Source of the DNA: Sulfurospirillum sp. 1612
GTDB lineage: Bacteria; Campylobacterota; Campylobacteria; Campylobacterales; Sulfurospirillaceae
DNA: 64,000 nt
Direction of reading: 5' to 3'
Assembly (NCBI RefSeq): GCF_036556685.1
Contig: NZ_CP140614.1
Location: 1,550,001-1,614,000, forward strand
In this document: positions 1 to 7,533 of the stretch, in pieces
Layout of the letters: each line of letters opens with the position of its first letter
Position numbering within the stretch: the stretch's first letter is position 1
The notes under the pieces: model-generated
What the model was told of the DNA's origin: nothing
The model's database searches: none
The model's input: only the letters and a program-made list of their open reading frames with translations
Position numbers and translations under genes: made by a program

Positions 1-263
1 TTAACACTACTGAGCAAGATACCATTATCAATCTCAATGATTTTTGCAGAGAGTTGATTGCTAAAACTGATATCGCCATAAAATTCTTTTCCTATTGCAA
101 CATGGGTCGGCTTGACACTGAGTTCCACCTCACTGCCTAGTTTCACCCCTTCTGCCAATTCTAGACCAAGCATCACCAAGGTTTGATCGCCAAAAGCGAA
201 CGTTACGATATTGAGGTTCTCATGATTTTCAATCTTGATGACCTCCGCTTTGAGTGGATTCAC
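1..263 (-). CDS. TOBE-domain molybdate-binding protein, 3' end beyond the window edge
   Basis: The frame opens at GTG (263) and overlaps the modA stop by four bases (GTGA), a sign of translational coupling. It runs open to the window edge, so the C-terminus is missing. The visible 87 residues start MNPLKAEVIKIEN and include LGSEVELSVKPTHVAIGK, the pattern of a TOBE/Mop domain that binds molybdate or tungstate oxyanion. In Campylobacter jejuni a TOBE protein gene sits at the same place, between modA and modB, so modB and modC probably follow to the left. The domain call is from sequence pattern; the role as intracellular oxyanion buffer or transporter accessory is inference. Confidence 0.8.
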   Translation of the reverse strand, partial: MNPLKAEVIKIENHENLNIVTFAFGDQTLVMLGLELAEGVKLGSEVELSVKPTHVAIGKEFYGDISFSNQLSAKIIEIDNGILLSSV

Positions 264-1009
264 GGAACGATGTATCCAAAATCATTGAAGATTTTTTTGG
301 CTCTTTTGCTTAAAATAAAGCTATAAAATGCCGCCACTTCTTGATTTTTTTCACCTTTTTTCAAAATCACGATGCCTTGATTGATAGGGGTATAAAGTTT
401 TGGACTCACATCACTCCAATTGATTCCTTTTTTATATTGAGCCATTTTAGGACTAAACAACGAGGATTTTGCGATAAAACCAACATCAGCCGCACTCAGC
501 GCATAAGTGACCGTTTGAGAGATGGACTCTGCATAAACCAGTTTATCTTTGACTTTATCATAGACACCACCATTTTTCATCGCTTGTATGGCAGCTTTGC
601 CATAAGGGGCTGTTTTTGGATTGGCCACCGCAATTTTGGAAATATTTTTTCCCTCAACTAAGGTGATACCTTGATTGAAATCTTGTTTTTTAACACTCAA
701 ATAGGCCAGTGAGCCTTGCGCATAGATAAGAGGCCTCGTGATGGCATCGCCACTTTTATAAAGAGCTTCAGGGTATTTCATATTCGCGGCCATAAAGAGT
801 CCATAGGGAGCACCATTTTTGATTTGTGCGGTTAATTTACCACTACTACTGAGTGTGACATGAACATTAATATCGGGATAGAGTTTGTGAAATTCGCTTT
901 TGAGTGTATCCATCGCATAACTCACATTGGCCGCCACGGCAATATTAATCGTGCCAGCAAAGAGTGAGGCACTCATCAACACACTCGCTATTACCATTTT
1001 TTTAAACAT
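260..1009 (-). CDS. modA: Molybdate ABC transporter substrate-binding protein ModA
   Basis: Periplasmic molybdate/tungstate-binding protein of the ModABC importer, 249 aa, the usual length. An N-terminal signal peptide (residues 1-26, MFKKMVIASVLMSASLFAGT) is followed by the family start INIAVAANVSYAMDTLKSEF. Further landmarks are the SSGKLTAQIKNGAPYGLFMAAN segment (about 55-76), which contains oxyanion-contacting residues in ModA, and IAVANPKTAPYGKAA (about 125-140). A strong AAGGAG ribosome site precedes the ATG. It lies 9 nt after modE and overlaps the next TOBE gene, so all three are probably one transcript controlled by the ModE operator upstream of modE. Whether molybdate or tungstate is preferred cannot be read from the sequence. 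Confidence 0.93.
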   Translation of the reverse strand: MFKKMVIASVLMSASLFAGTINIAVAANVSYAMDTLKSEFHKLYPDINVHVTLSSSGKLTAQIKNGAPYGLFMAANMKYPEALYKSGDAITRPLIYAQGSLAYLSVKKQDFNQGITLVEGKNISKIAVANPKTAPYGKAAIQAMKNGGVYDKVKDKLVYAESISQTVTYALSAADVGFIAKSSLFSPKMAQYKKGINWSDVSPKLYTPINQGIVILKKGEKNQEVAAFYSFILSKRAKKIFNDFGYIVP

Positions 1010-1018
1010 TTTTTCTCC

Positions 1019-1798
1019 TTATTTTCCTATCATAATTTCACTTGATTTGATTAGAGCTACAACCTGTGAGCCCACCTTTAATCCCAATCTTTTAACCGAA
1101 CCAGTCGTAATCACCGAAGTGATACTATCGCCACCGACATCAATCACTACTTCACTGTTGGTATTGTTTTGTGTGATTTGTGTGATGATACCACTAATAC
1201 GATTTCTCGCACTGATAGTGATATTTTCATCTGTTGAGAGCATGATGCTTGAAGATTTAAAAATCGCTACGACTTCATCACCCTCTTGTACCATGAGAGA
1301 TTCGATGCCTGAGTTGGTAATATTGGCAAAGAGTTCATGACCACTTTTGGGCACCACGATCACATTGGCATTGACATCTCCGGTGACGATTTTATCCACA
1401 ACGCCTCTGATCTGATTTCGTGCACTAATTTGCATGGAGATCCTTTTTATAGTTTTTATATCTTTGGTATCAAAATCTGCTAAGGTCGATAAATAAGAGA
1501 GAAACTTTTCTTCTTCTCGTTTTAAGATTTCGTAATTTTTTAGGAGTGTTTTACCATAATCTGTCAGTCGTGTCCCCCCACCTCCAGCGCCACCGGTCTC
1601 TTTTTCCACGATGGGCGATGGCGAGAGATTGTTCATCGTATCGATGGCTTCCCAAGCCGATTTATAGCTCATCGGAACCTTTTTAGAGGCTTTGAGCATG
1701 GAGCCCTCTTGATCGATTGCTTTGAGCAATTTGATTCTTTTTTCGATTAATAGCGGTTGGTTGTCTTCGCTGAGTGTCAATGTAGATGTGAATTGCAT
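1019..1798 (-). CDS. modE: ModE-family molybdate-responsive transcriptional regulator
   Basis: 259 aa with the full ModE architecture. A LysR-type winged helix (about 20-90; EKRIKLLKAIDQEGSMLKAS, then SYKSAWEAID) contains the family glycine loop GGAGGGGTRLTDYG (about 69-82). Two tandem TOBE/Mop domains follow (about 122-186 and 193-257; both begin with ISARNxIxG), forming the molybdate-binding dimer interface. In known ModE proteins molybdate binding turns on DNA binding and represses mod genes. A perfect 11-bp inverted repeat lies directly upstream of the start, consistent with autorepression of modE-modA. The G6 run in the gene encodes the conserved glycine loop and is not a phase switch. 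Confidence 0.92.
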   Translation of the reverse strand: MQFTSTLTLSEDNQPLLIEKRIKLLKAIDQEGSMLKASKKVPMSYKSAWEAIDTMNNLSPSPIVEKETGGAGGGGTRLTDYGKTLLKNYEILKREEEKFLSYLSTLADFDTKDIKTIKRISMQISARNQIRGVVDKIVTGDVNANVIVVPKSGHELFANITNSGIESLMVQEGDEVVAIFKSSSIMLSTDENITISARNRISGIITQITQNNTNSEVVIDVGGDSITSVITTGSVKRLGLKVGSQVVALIKSSEIMIGK

Positions 1799-1809
1799 TG
1801 TTTACCTTA

Positions 1810-1849
1810 GTATATAACGAAATATTCTAGGAATCTTATCGTTATATAC
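1810..1849. promoter_or_regulatory. Putative ModE operator, inverted repeat
   Basis: Two perfect 11-base arms, GTATATAACGA (1810-1820) and TCGTTATATAC (1839-1849), are separated by 18 bases. They begin 12 bases upstream of the modE start. The half-site matches the core of known ModE boxes (ATAACG/CGTTAT), but arm orientation and spacing differ from the compact E. coli site. The role as ModE operator is inferred from sequence and position. Confidence 0.7.
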
Positions 1850-1899
1850 CTTAAGCTACAATGAAATTTGAAAGTATATTAGTGCTTACTATTTAGTCA

Positions 1900-2310
1900 T
1901 TAAATGGAATCTTCTTGAGCATTTTTGATATCATCTAAAAACTTATCAACCGTTCGGTAACCATACGCTTCCCATTCGGTCTCTTGAGTGCTAGGGTCAA
2001 TAAAAGAGACCACGGGGACAATCGCAGTGTGATAACATGCTGGCATTTTTTGGTTTCTATCAATAAGAATTTTGACAAATTGGGATGTTTTTTGTTGAAT
2101 CTTGGTATCACAAAGTGTTTTTTGCTCTAATTTTTTGCACCAAGGGCAGTGGTCTTTCACCACTACGAGCATCACCATCTTGTGCTCTTTTTTCGCGAGT
2201 GCCATGCCTTGCTCAAAGGAGTTTATATAGTGCAACTCTTGTGCTGTTTTCGTCGCAGTATAGGCATAAAGTGAGGCAACAATAGATAAAAATAAACAGA
2301 CTTTTTTCAT
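1900..2310 (-). CDS. Periplasmic thioredoxin-fold protein with CPWC motif
   Basis: 136 aa. A signal peptide (MKKVCLFLSIVASLYA, 1-16) is followed by a thioredoxin-like fold of the DUF255/thioredoxin_7 type. The redox motif is C55-P-W-C58 in VVKDHCPWCKKLEQ, and the cis-proline loop is visible as HTAIVPVVSFIDP (about 93-105). Such single-domain secreted thioredoxins in Campylobacterota act in thiol reduction, for example in cytochrome c maturation or Sox-type sulfur oxidation, but no partner is adjacent, so the substrate is unknown. It has its own 90-nt AT-rich upstream region and is separate from the mod operon. Confidence 0.8.
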   Translation of the reverse strand: MKKVCLFLSIVASLYAYTATKTAQELHYINSFEQGMALAKKEHKMVMLVVVKDHCPWCKKLEQKTLCDTKIQQKTSQFVKILIDRNQKMPACYHTAIVPVVSFIDPSTQETEWEAYGYRTVDKFLDDIKNAQEDSI

Positions 2311-2400
2311 AACATCTTCCTAATATGAATTTCAGTTAAAAGTATAGTTTATTTAACCTTTTATTTTAATAATAAAATATAATTGCCCTAAATATTTTTA

Positions 2401-3288
2401 TTACTTTAAAATAATTTCCTCTATGGGTGCGTAATATTTGTTGCTTTGATTTTGATCAAAAAAGAGTGTGATGCCGCGGTGCTCATTTTTGTTGCCATGC
2501 ACCAAGATAATCTCCCCTTTTTCGATTTTTTTATTGCTGACATTGAGCCAATTGTTTGTTCCTAGTGGCAAAAGATTATAAGTTTTGATAAGTTTATGAA
2601 CCAATGTTGCATCACTAATGAGACCGGGAAAGCGAAAGAAAACAGAAGGCGTTTGGTGATTGATGATGAGTAGCTTTTCTGTTTTAATAATCTCCGCATC
2701 AAAAGCCTCTGGGTTTTTTAACATAAAATTTTTGGACCAATCTTTTTCATTTCTATCATAATAGTGGCTAAAAGAGTGATTGATCCAACGCACCTTCAAA
2801 GCACTCTTAATCAAAGCATCAAAATCATGAGAATGCCCTAACATCCACTTGCCACTGATTGAGATATTGGCGACTGAGCCAGATTTTTCCAAAAATCTAA
2901 AGAGCTTTTTCTCATACCCTTTTTTACTTGAGGGGCACATATCAATCGTGAGAAAATCTTGATTATTTTGAGGTGAGGTAATACCAAAGTTATGCAATTT
3001 TGGCGCTTGTTTGAGAAGTTTTTCTTTGAGCGCCATGAAGGGAGTCGCTATTGTCTTTTTTTTCATGATATCGACTAAAGGCGCTTTTATAATCTCGGTT
3101 TTTAGATTGTTTTGATTGACGACAAGATAGTATTGCTCTTGCTTGATATGCCAAGTTCGTATGGCTTTATATGGGGTTTTGTGTCGCCAAAAATCGGTAT
3201 CCACCACATGATAATTTTGAATCGATTCCATGACAGACTCAAAACCCCATAAGGGCAAAATCAACAAAAAAATTGTTACAAATCTCAA
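2401..3288 (-). CDS. Divergent polysaccharide deacetylase-like (NodB-fold) exported protein
   Basis: 295 aa with a short hydrophobic N-terminus (1-15) that looks like a signal or anchor. The second half follows the NodB deacetylase order: motif 1 at 114-118 (TIDMC), motif 2 HSFSH (171-175, two candidate metal histidines), motif 3 RFPG (219-222) and motif 5 ILVHG (261-265). In canonical enzymes motif 1 is TFDD; here the second aspartate is replaced, so activity is uncertain. The start is a TTG with a weak ribosome site, because no in-frame ATG is available nearby. It lies 23 nt after the dehydrogenase gene on the same strand. The substrate (peptidoglycan or other acetylated glycan) cannot be deduced. 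Confidence 0.68.
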   Translation of the reverse strand: MRFVTIFLLILPLWGFESVMESIQNYHVVDTDFWRHKTPYKAIRTWHIKQEQYYLVVNQNNLKTEIIKAPLVDIMKKKTIATPFMALKEKLLKQAPKLHNFGITSPQNNQDFLTIDMCPSSKKGYEKKLFRFLEKSGSVANISISGKWMLGHSHDFDALIKSALKVRWINHSFSHYYDRNEKDWSKNFMLKNPEAFDAEIIKTEKLLIINHQTPSVFFRFPGLISDATLVHKLIKTYNLLPLGTNNWLNVSNKKIEKGEIILVHGNKNEHRGITLFFDQNQSNKYYAPIEEIILK

Positions 3289-3311
3289 AAAATCTCTTTT
3301 ATCATGATAGA

Positions 3312-4160
3312 TTATTTGAAGAGTTGATAGATGGAGCTCAAATCTTCATCTCCTTTTCCCATTTGTTTCATTTTAGAAAACAGTTCTTTGACAATACTGC
3401 CCGTATATAAAGGGCGTTGCATACTATAAGCCAAATCTTGCACACAGTGTAAATCTTTGTTGATAGCAGCATTACTGAAATGCGCACTAAAATCTTCATC
3501 GATGAGTTTTTGTGTTTTGGCCGCAAGTACGAGTGATTTACCCCCACCCACACCTAAAATGTCCAAAATATCTTTTTTCTCGATACCACAAGCCTCACCT
3601 AGAGCGGTTGATTCAGCGATTGTTGCCATAAAAGAGCCAAGGCATAGGTTATTGATGAGTTTCATCTTCGTCGCCAATCCCGCTGCGCCTAAAAAGAAAA
3701 TATTGTTACCAAATTTCTCCAACTGCGCTTTGTGCGCTTGAAAAACAGCCTCTTTCCCTGAGACAACCACCGTGACTTCCCCTTTACTCGCTGGCACCAC
3801 ACTACCAAAAATCGGGGATTCGAGATAATCGCCACCCTTTTCTTCTACCATTTGGTGGAAAGAGAGGACATCATTAAAATGATTTGTCGATAAATCAATA
3901 ATCGTTTTACCACTCAAATCAGCACTCAAAAGTCCATCTGTTTGTGTCAGTACGTCTCTCACACCGTTTGAATCAAACAAGCACATAAAAACAGTGTCAC
4001 AATTATCGACCAACTCTTTGGGAGTAAACATCATCTCAAAGCCCAAGGCATCAGCTTTGGCCTTTGTACGGTTCCATACTTTGATATCTTCTCCCATATC
4101 GGCCAATCTTCGGGCAATCGCGCTACCGAGATTTCCTAATCCTATAAATCCTACGGACAT
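3312..4160 (-). CDS. NAD(P)-dependent 3-hydroxyisobutyrate dehydrogenase-family oxidoreductase
   Basis: 282 aa. The N-terminal Rossmann fold starts at residue 3 with the dinucleotide motif FIGLGNLGS, followed by an NADP-type VWNRTKAKADAL stretch. The family substrate-binding block is replaced by FGSVVPASKGEVTVVVSG (about 117-134), and GLATKMKLINNLCLG (about 160-174) carries the catalytic lysine. A C-terminal all-helical dimerisation domain follows. The best match is the beta-hydroxyacid dehydrogenase / glyoxylate-succinic semialdehyde reductase group; the substrate is not assignable. I chose the ATG at 4160, which has AAGGAG six bases upstream, instead of an in-frame TTG 24 bases further out. 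Confidence 0.85.
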   Translation of the reverse strand: MSVGFIGLGNLGSAIARRLADMGEDIKVWNRTKAKADALGFEMMFTPKELVDNCDTVFMCLFDSNGVRDVLTQTDGLLSADLSGKTIIDLSTNHFNDVLSFHQMVEEKGGDYLESPIFGSVVPASKGEVTVVVSGKEAVFQAHKAQLEKFGNNIFFLGAAGLATKMKLINNLCLGSFMATIAESTALGEACGIEKKDILDILGVGGGKSLVLAAKTQKLIDEDFSAHFSNAAINKDLHCVQDLAYSMQRPLYTGSIVKELFSKMKQMGKGDEDLSSIYQLFK

Positions 4161-4239
4161 TCTCTCTCCTTTGGTTTTTTTCAATTATATTCTAATTTAT
4201 ATAAAATTTTTAACAAAAATTCAAAGTAGCATTTCTTTA

Positions 4240-5100
4240 TCAGCGCAGCACACGACTTTTGAGATATTGCAACATTTCAATGAGTAAAAATACGATAAAT
4301 CCGATGACCAAACCAATCACCAAATCATTAATAATCGCAGGAATATTCGGGATGAAAAAATGGTGTAACCAAGTGATATGATGAGTCAAAATCCCACCAC
4401 CGACCAAAATCATCGCCACCGTCCCGACAAATCCTAACACACGAATCAATTTTGGCATGGCGCGAATTAAGGATTTCCCGATTGCTGATTGTTTTTTGCC
4501 AATCAACCAAAATCCAAAATTATCCATCCTCACAATCAAAGCCACAATTCCATAAACACCAAATGTAGCAAAAAGTGCGACAAAAACCGTCGAAATCATT
4601 TGCACCAAAAGCGTCGCGTTGGCCACAGAACTCAGTGCTATCACAATAATTTCAATCGAGAGAATAAAATCGGTAAAGATGGCCGATTTTATCTTTTGCT
4701 TCTCCAAATCTAGTATATTTTCAGTCGTAGATTGCAAGAGTGTTTTATCAGGTTTTTTATGATGCCGCGCCGCGATGGATTCCACCACTTTTTCGCTTCC
4801 CTCATATAATAAATAAAATCCCCCTGCCATCAAAAAATAGATAATGATACTCGGAGCAAGCCAGTTTAACAAAAAAGCTATCGGCAAGATAATGGCTTTG
4901 TTTTTGAGTGAGCCTTTGGTGATGGCCCACAAAATCGTCAATTCTCTAGATTGCTGAAATCCCGTAGCTTTTTCAGCATTGACCGCAAGATCATCTCCTA
5001 GTACAGCCGTTGTCTTCTGGGTTGCAATCTTTGCGGCCACACTCACATCATCGGCGAGTGTCGCAATATCATCTAAAAGTGCAAAAAATCCTGATGCCAA
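4240..5100 (-). CDS. DUF808 (YedI-like) inner-membrane protein
   Basis: 286 aa, typical for DUF808. The conserved N-terminus MASGFFALLDDIATLADDVS is followed by KTTAVLGDDLAVNAEKATGF and RELTILWAITKGSLKNK, which are family signatures. Several hydrophobic segments follow (about 76-100, 140-165, 170-190, 220-240, 255-280). Function is unknown; the E. coli homologue YedI is an uncharacterised inner-membrane protein. The TTG start at 5100 has AAGGA seven bases upstream and gives the conserved N-terminus. The gene is monocistronic in appearance, with about 80 nt on the 3' side before the dehydrogenase. Confidence 0.88.
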   Translation of the reverse strand: MASGFFALLDDIATLADDVSVAAKIATQKTTAVLGDDLAVNAEKATGFQQSRELTILWAITKGSLKNKAIILPIAFLLNWLAPSIIIYFLMAGGFYLLYEGSEKVVESIAARHHKKPDKTLLQSTTENILDLEKQKIKSAIFTDFILSIEIIVIALSSVANATLLVQMISTVFVALFATFGVYGIVALIVRMDNFGFWLIGKKQSAIGKSLIRAMPKLIRVLGFVGTVAMILVGGGILTHHITWLHHFFIPNIPAIINDLVIGLVIGFIVFLLIEMLQYLKSRVLR

Positions 5101-5130
5101 TCTGTATCCTTTTTATTTCATTGTGGCATC

Positions 5131-5148
5131 ATTCTATCATGATAGAAT
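5131..5148. repeat. Perfect 18-bp palindrome
   Basis: ATTCTATCATGATAGAAT is its own reverse complement. It sits between the DUF808 start and the stop of the DsbC/G-like gene. As RNA it could form a 7-bp stem with a CATG loop, but no T tract follows on the minus strand, so an operator for the DUF808 gene is as likely as a terminator. No known regulator is recognised. Confidence 0.5.
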
Positions 5149-5149
5149 T

Positions 5150-5983
5150 TTAGAGTGCCGCAAATCGTGTTTTCGTTCTGTCTAAGTTGCCATTGACAAA
5201 GAGAGTGGGTGTGCCTTGAACCATCACGTTGTTCCCCATTTTCATATCCGATTGTATCACTTTTTTCAGCGATGCATCTTGAATTTGACTCGGTGTGATA
5301 GAGGTTTTTAAAATCGCATTGATCCCATCGAGAATTTTTTGTGCATTTTTCTCTTTGACGGTAAAATATTTCTTATAATCAGACTCATAAATCTTCAATT
5401 CGACATCTTTGATACCCTCACGCTTAGCCACTATCATCGCCTTACTCACAACATCTGAAGCCGGATGCAATGCAAGAAGCGGAAATTGATAATAAAAGAG
5501 TGCAATCTTTTTAGGTTCGGCTTGAGCTTTTTTGATAATACCCGGTAAGGCGCGTCTGCAAAATGGACACAGGGGATCAGAAAAGACCACGACTTTATTT
5601 TTGGCATCCATCGTACCTGCTATGAGATGATTGGCTTGATAATACGCCGAGGTGACTTTTAAAGAGAGTGAATCTTTATAATTATGACCCGTTTGTACGT
5701 TCATCAAATCCGGTGTGACCATCTCGCCATTTGAAAACAATATATCATGCGCATTCACGCTACCATGTCCGGTAACATCAACTTTAATATGTAAAATATA
5801 ACCATACCACTGACCAAAAGGTATTTTCTCTTTTTTCTCGATTTTTACCTCATCCAGAAGCATATTTTTTTGCGCCAAAAACCGTTGATTTTCAAAATGA
5901 ATCACCTTTTTATCGATAGTGCTAGAAGCCGACAAACTCCCTGCTATCAATAAAAATATCGTCGCTAATTTGATTTTATTCAT
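5150..5983 (-). CDS. Periplasmic thiol:disulfide oxidoreductase, DsbC/DsbG-like (HP0231 type)
   Basis: 277 aa: signal peptide (MNKIKLATIFLLIAGSLSAS, 1-20), an N-terminal dimerisation-like region (about 25-115), then a thioredoxin fold with C139-P-F-C142 (FSDPLCPFCRRALPG) and the cis-Pro loop VQGTPTLFVNG (about 254-264). This is the layout of DsbC/DsbG and of the dimeric H. pylori HP0231 protein, which introduces disulfides in secreted proteins. Whether it acts as oxidase or isomerase cannot be seen. I took the ATG at 5983, which has AGAGGA upstream, over a start seven codons earlier. No DsbB/DsbI or DsbD partner is adjacent. Confidence 0.83.
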   Translation of the reverse strand: MNKIKLATIFLLIAGSLSASSTIDKKVIHFENQRFLAQKNMLLDEVKIEKKEKIPFGQWYGYILHIKVDVTGHGSVNAHDILFSNGEMVTPDLMNVQTGHNYKDSLSLKVTSAYYQANHLIAGTMDAKNKVVVFSDPLCPFCRRALPGIIKKAQAEPKKIALFYYQFPLLALHPASDVVSKAMIVAKREGIKDVELKIYESDYKKYFTVKEKNAQKILDGINAILKTSITPSQIQDASLKKVIQSDMKMGNNVMVQGTPTLFVNGNLDRTKTRFAAL

Positions 5984-6077
5984 GAAACGATCCTCTTTTG
6001 TCATATTTTAGAATATAATCATACTTTATTAATTTAAACGCAAAATAAATCATGATACTCACCCAAAATCAAAATCT

Positions 6078-7520
6078 TCAAATGGCTGAGAGCTCATGAT
6101 ACTCATGCAGGGCAAAATCATCGGTCATTCCGCTAATATAGTCGATAATCAAGCGCACTCTATAATAATATTCCAAGATTTCAAAAGATTCTCTATCATG
6201 ACGCTCAAGCTTTTTGATTTCACTTTTATACGCAGCTATTTGTTTGGATGAGATACGTTTTATCAAGCGCATCGTCACAAAAGCATCGATAGACTCATCA
6301 CGCAAAAGAGCGTCAAAATCTTCACAAGAGAGCAGTAAAAGGGGCTTATAAATATCAAAGAGTTTGTTGATAATAGCATAGCCTTTGAGTTCGAGAGTTT
6401 GGACCTCTTTATTTTTGTAAATATATTTACTGGAGATATTTTGCAAAATTTTAACCGCTTTGTAGTACTTGCTTTGTTGGTCATATTCAAGCAGTGCTGC
6501 ATTAAATGAGCCCTCAAAAATTGCATCATGATGTGCCACATAAATATCGGCAACATGGTAGACTAAAGCGGTCACGACTTTGGCGCGTACGAGTGTAAAA
6601 AACATATTAAACTGATAGGGTTCTTCATTTTCTTTTGCCTGTTTGTAACGCGCTTCAATGACCTCTAAAAGATAATCTTCACCCTCTTTTTCACACTCTT
6701 TTTTAATCAAGTTATAAACCGTATCAAGATTCAAAATTCCCTTTTGCACCGCATCTTCCAAATCCGCTGTCAGATAGGAGATGTCATCAGCTGCTTCCAT
6801 GATATAGGTGATAGGGAAACGATGCCCTGGTTGCACTTGCAATGTGTCTTGAATCACGCCAATACTCTCTTTTTCACTATAATAAAATCCCGGCTTTTTT
6901 TGCAAATAATCCAAAGCATGTGTCGTGCTTGGTCGTGGCTCAAAGGCACCTCGGGTATATTTTAAGACTGAGAGAATTTGTGTATAGGAAAGGTTGAGAC
7001 GTTGCAGTTTGATGATGAGCCGAATCGCTTGAGCATTGCCATCATAATTACAAATATCCCTCGCTAACATTGCTTTGAGCTCTTGGGTATCAGGTGTGCT
7101 TGCTGGAAAGGCTTGCAACTTTTCAAGCGCATTGTCACGCATCCATTGGTTAATCGTCTGCTCAGCAAAATGTCCAAAAGGCGGATTGCCGATATCATGG
7201 AGCAAGCTAGTCATCTCAGCAGTGGAGACAAAAGCATTGTGCAACTGATCTAAACCACACTGTTGTTCTTTACTCTGTTTGAGTTTTGCGATAATCGTCT
7301 TGGCAATAAAACGCGCCGTTTGAGAAACCTCTAGTGAGTGGGTCAAACGTGAGCGAATTGAAGCGTTGAGCTCCAGCGCAAAGACTTGGGTGCGTTTTTG
7401 CAATCTCCTTAGCGCTCCAGAGGAGAGAATCCGTCCGCGATCACTTTCAATAGACGCGTCTAAGTTGTTCATAGGATAGAGTGCTCTATCGGTGGTCAGT
7501 TTCGTGTTATAATCAATCAT
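6078..7520 (-). CDS. dgt: Deoxyguanosinetriphosphate triphosphohydrolase (Dgt-like HD-domain dNTPase)
   Basis: 480 aa, close to the long E. coli-type Dgt. It hydrolyses dGTP (and possibly other dNTPs) to deoxynucleoside and triphosphate. Motifs: N-terminal DRGRILSSGALRRLQKRTQ, SRLTHSLEVSQTAR with the first metal histidine, LLHDIGNPPFGHFAEQ (HD pair) and EAADDISYLTADLEDAV (second aspartate of the HD site). The ATG at 7520 has AAAAGGG just upstream and lies 13 nt after the sbcC stop, so the gene is probably the third in sbcD-sbcC-dgt. That coupling of DNA-end nuclease and dNTP control suggests a joint role in genome maintenance or phage restriction (inference). Confidence 0.88.
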   Translation of the reverse strand: MIDYNTKLTTDRALYPMNNLDASIESDRGRILSSGALRRLQKRTQVFALELNASIRSRLTHSLEVSQTARFIAKTIIAKLKQSKEQQCGLDQLHNAFVSTAEMTSLLHDIGNPPFGHFAEQTINQWMRDNALEKLQAFPASTPDTQELKAMLARDICNYDGNAQAIRLIIKLQRLNLSYTQILSVLKYTRGAFEPRPSTTHALDYLQKKPGFYYSEKESIGVIQDTLQVQPGHRFPITYIMEAADDISYLTADLEDAVQKGILNLDTVYNLIKKECEKEGEDYLLEVIEARYKQAKENEEPYQFNMFFTLVRAKVVTALVYHVADIYVAHHDAIFEGSFNAALLEYDQQSKYYKAVKILQNISSKYIYKNKEVQTLELKGYAIINKLFDIYKPLLLLSCEDFDALLRDESIDAFVTMRLIKRISSKQIAAYKSEIKKLERHDRESFEILEYYYRVRLIIDYISGMTDDFALHEYHELSAI

Positions 7521-7533
7521 CAATTACCCTTTT

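Noticed and set aside
1560-1600. G6/C6 homopolymer in modE as a phase-variable tract
   Set aside because: It encodes the conserved glycine loop of ModE proteins, and the frame is intact on both sides. Six bases is short for slippage.
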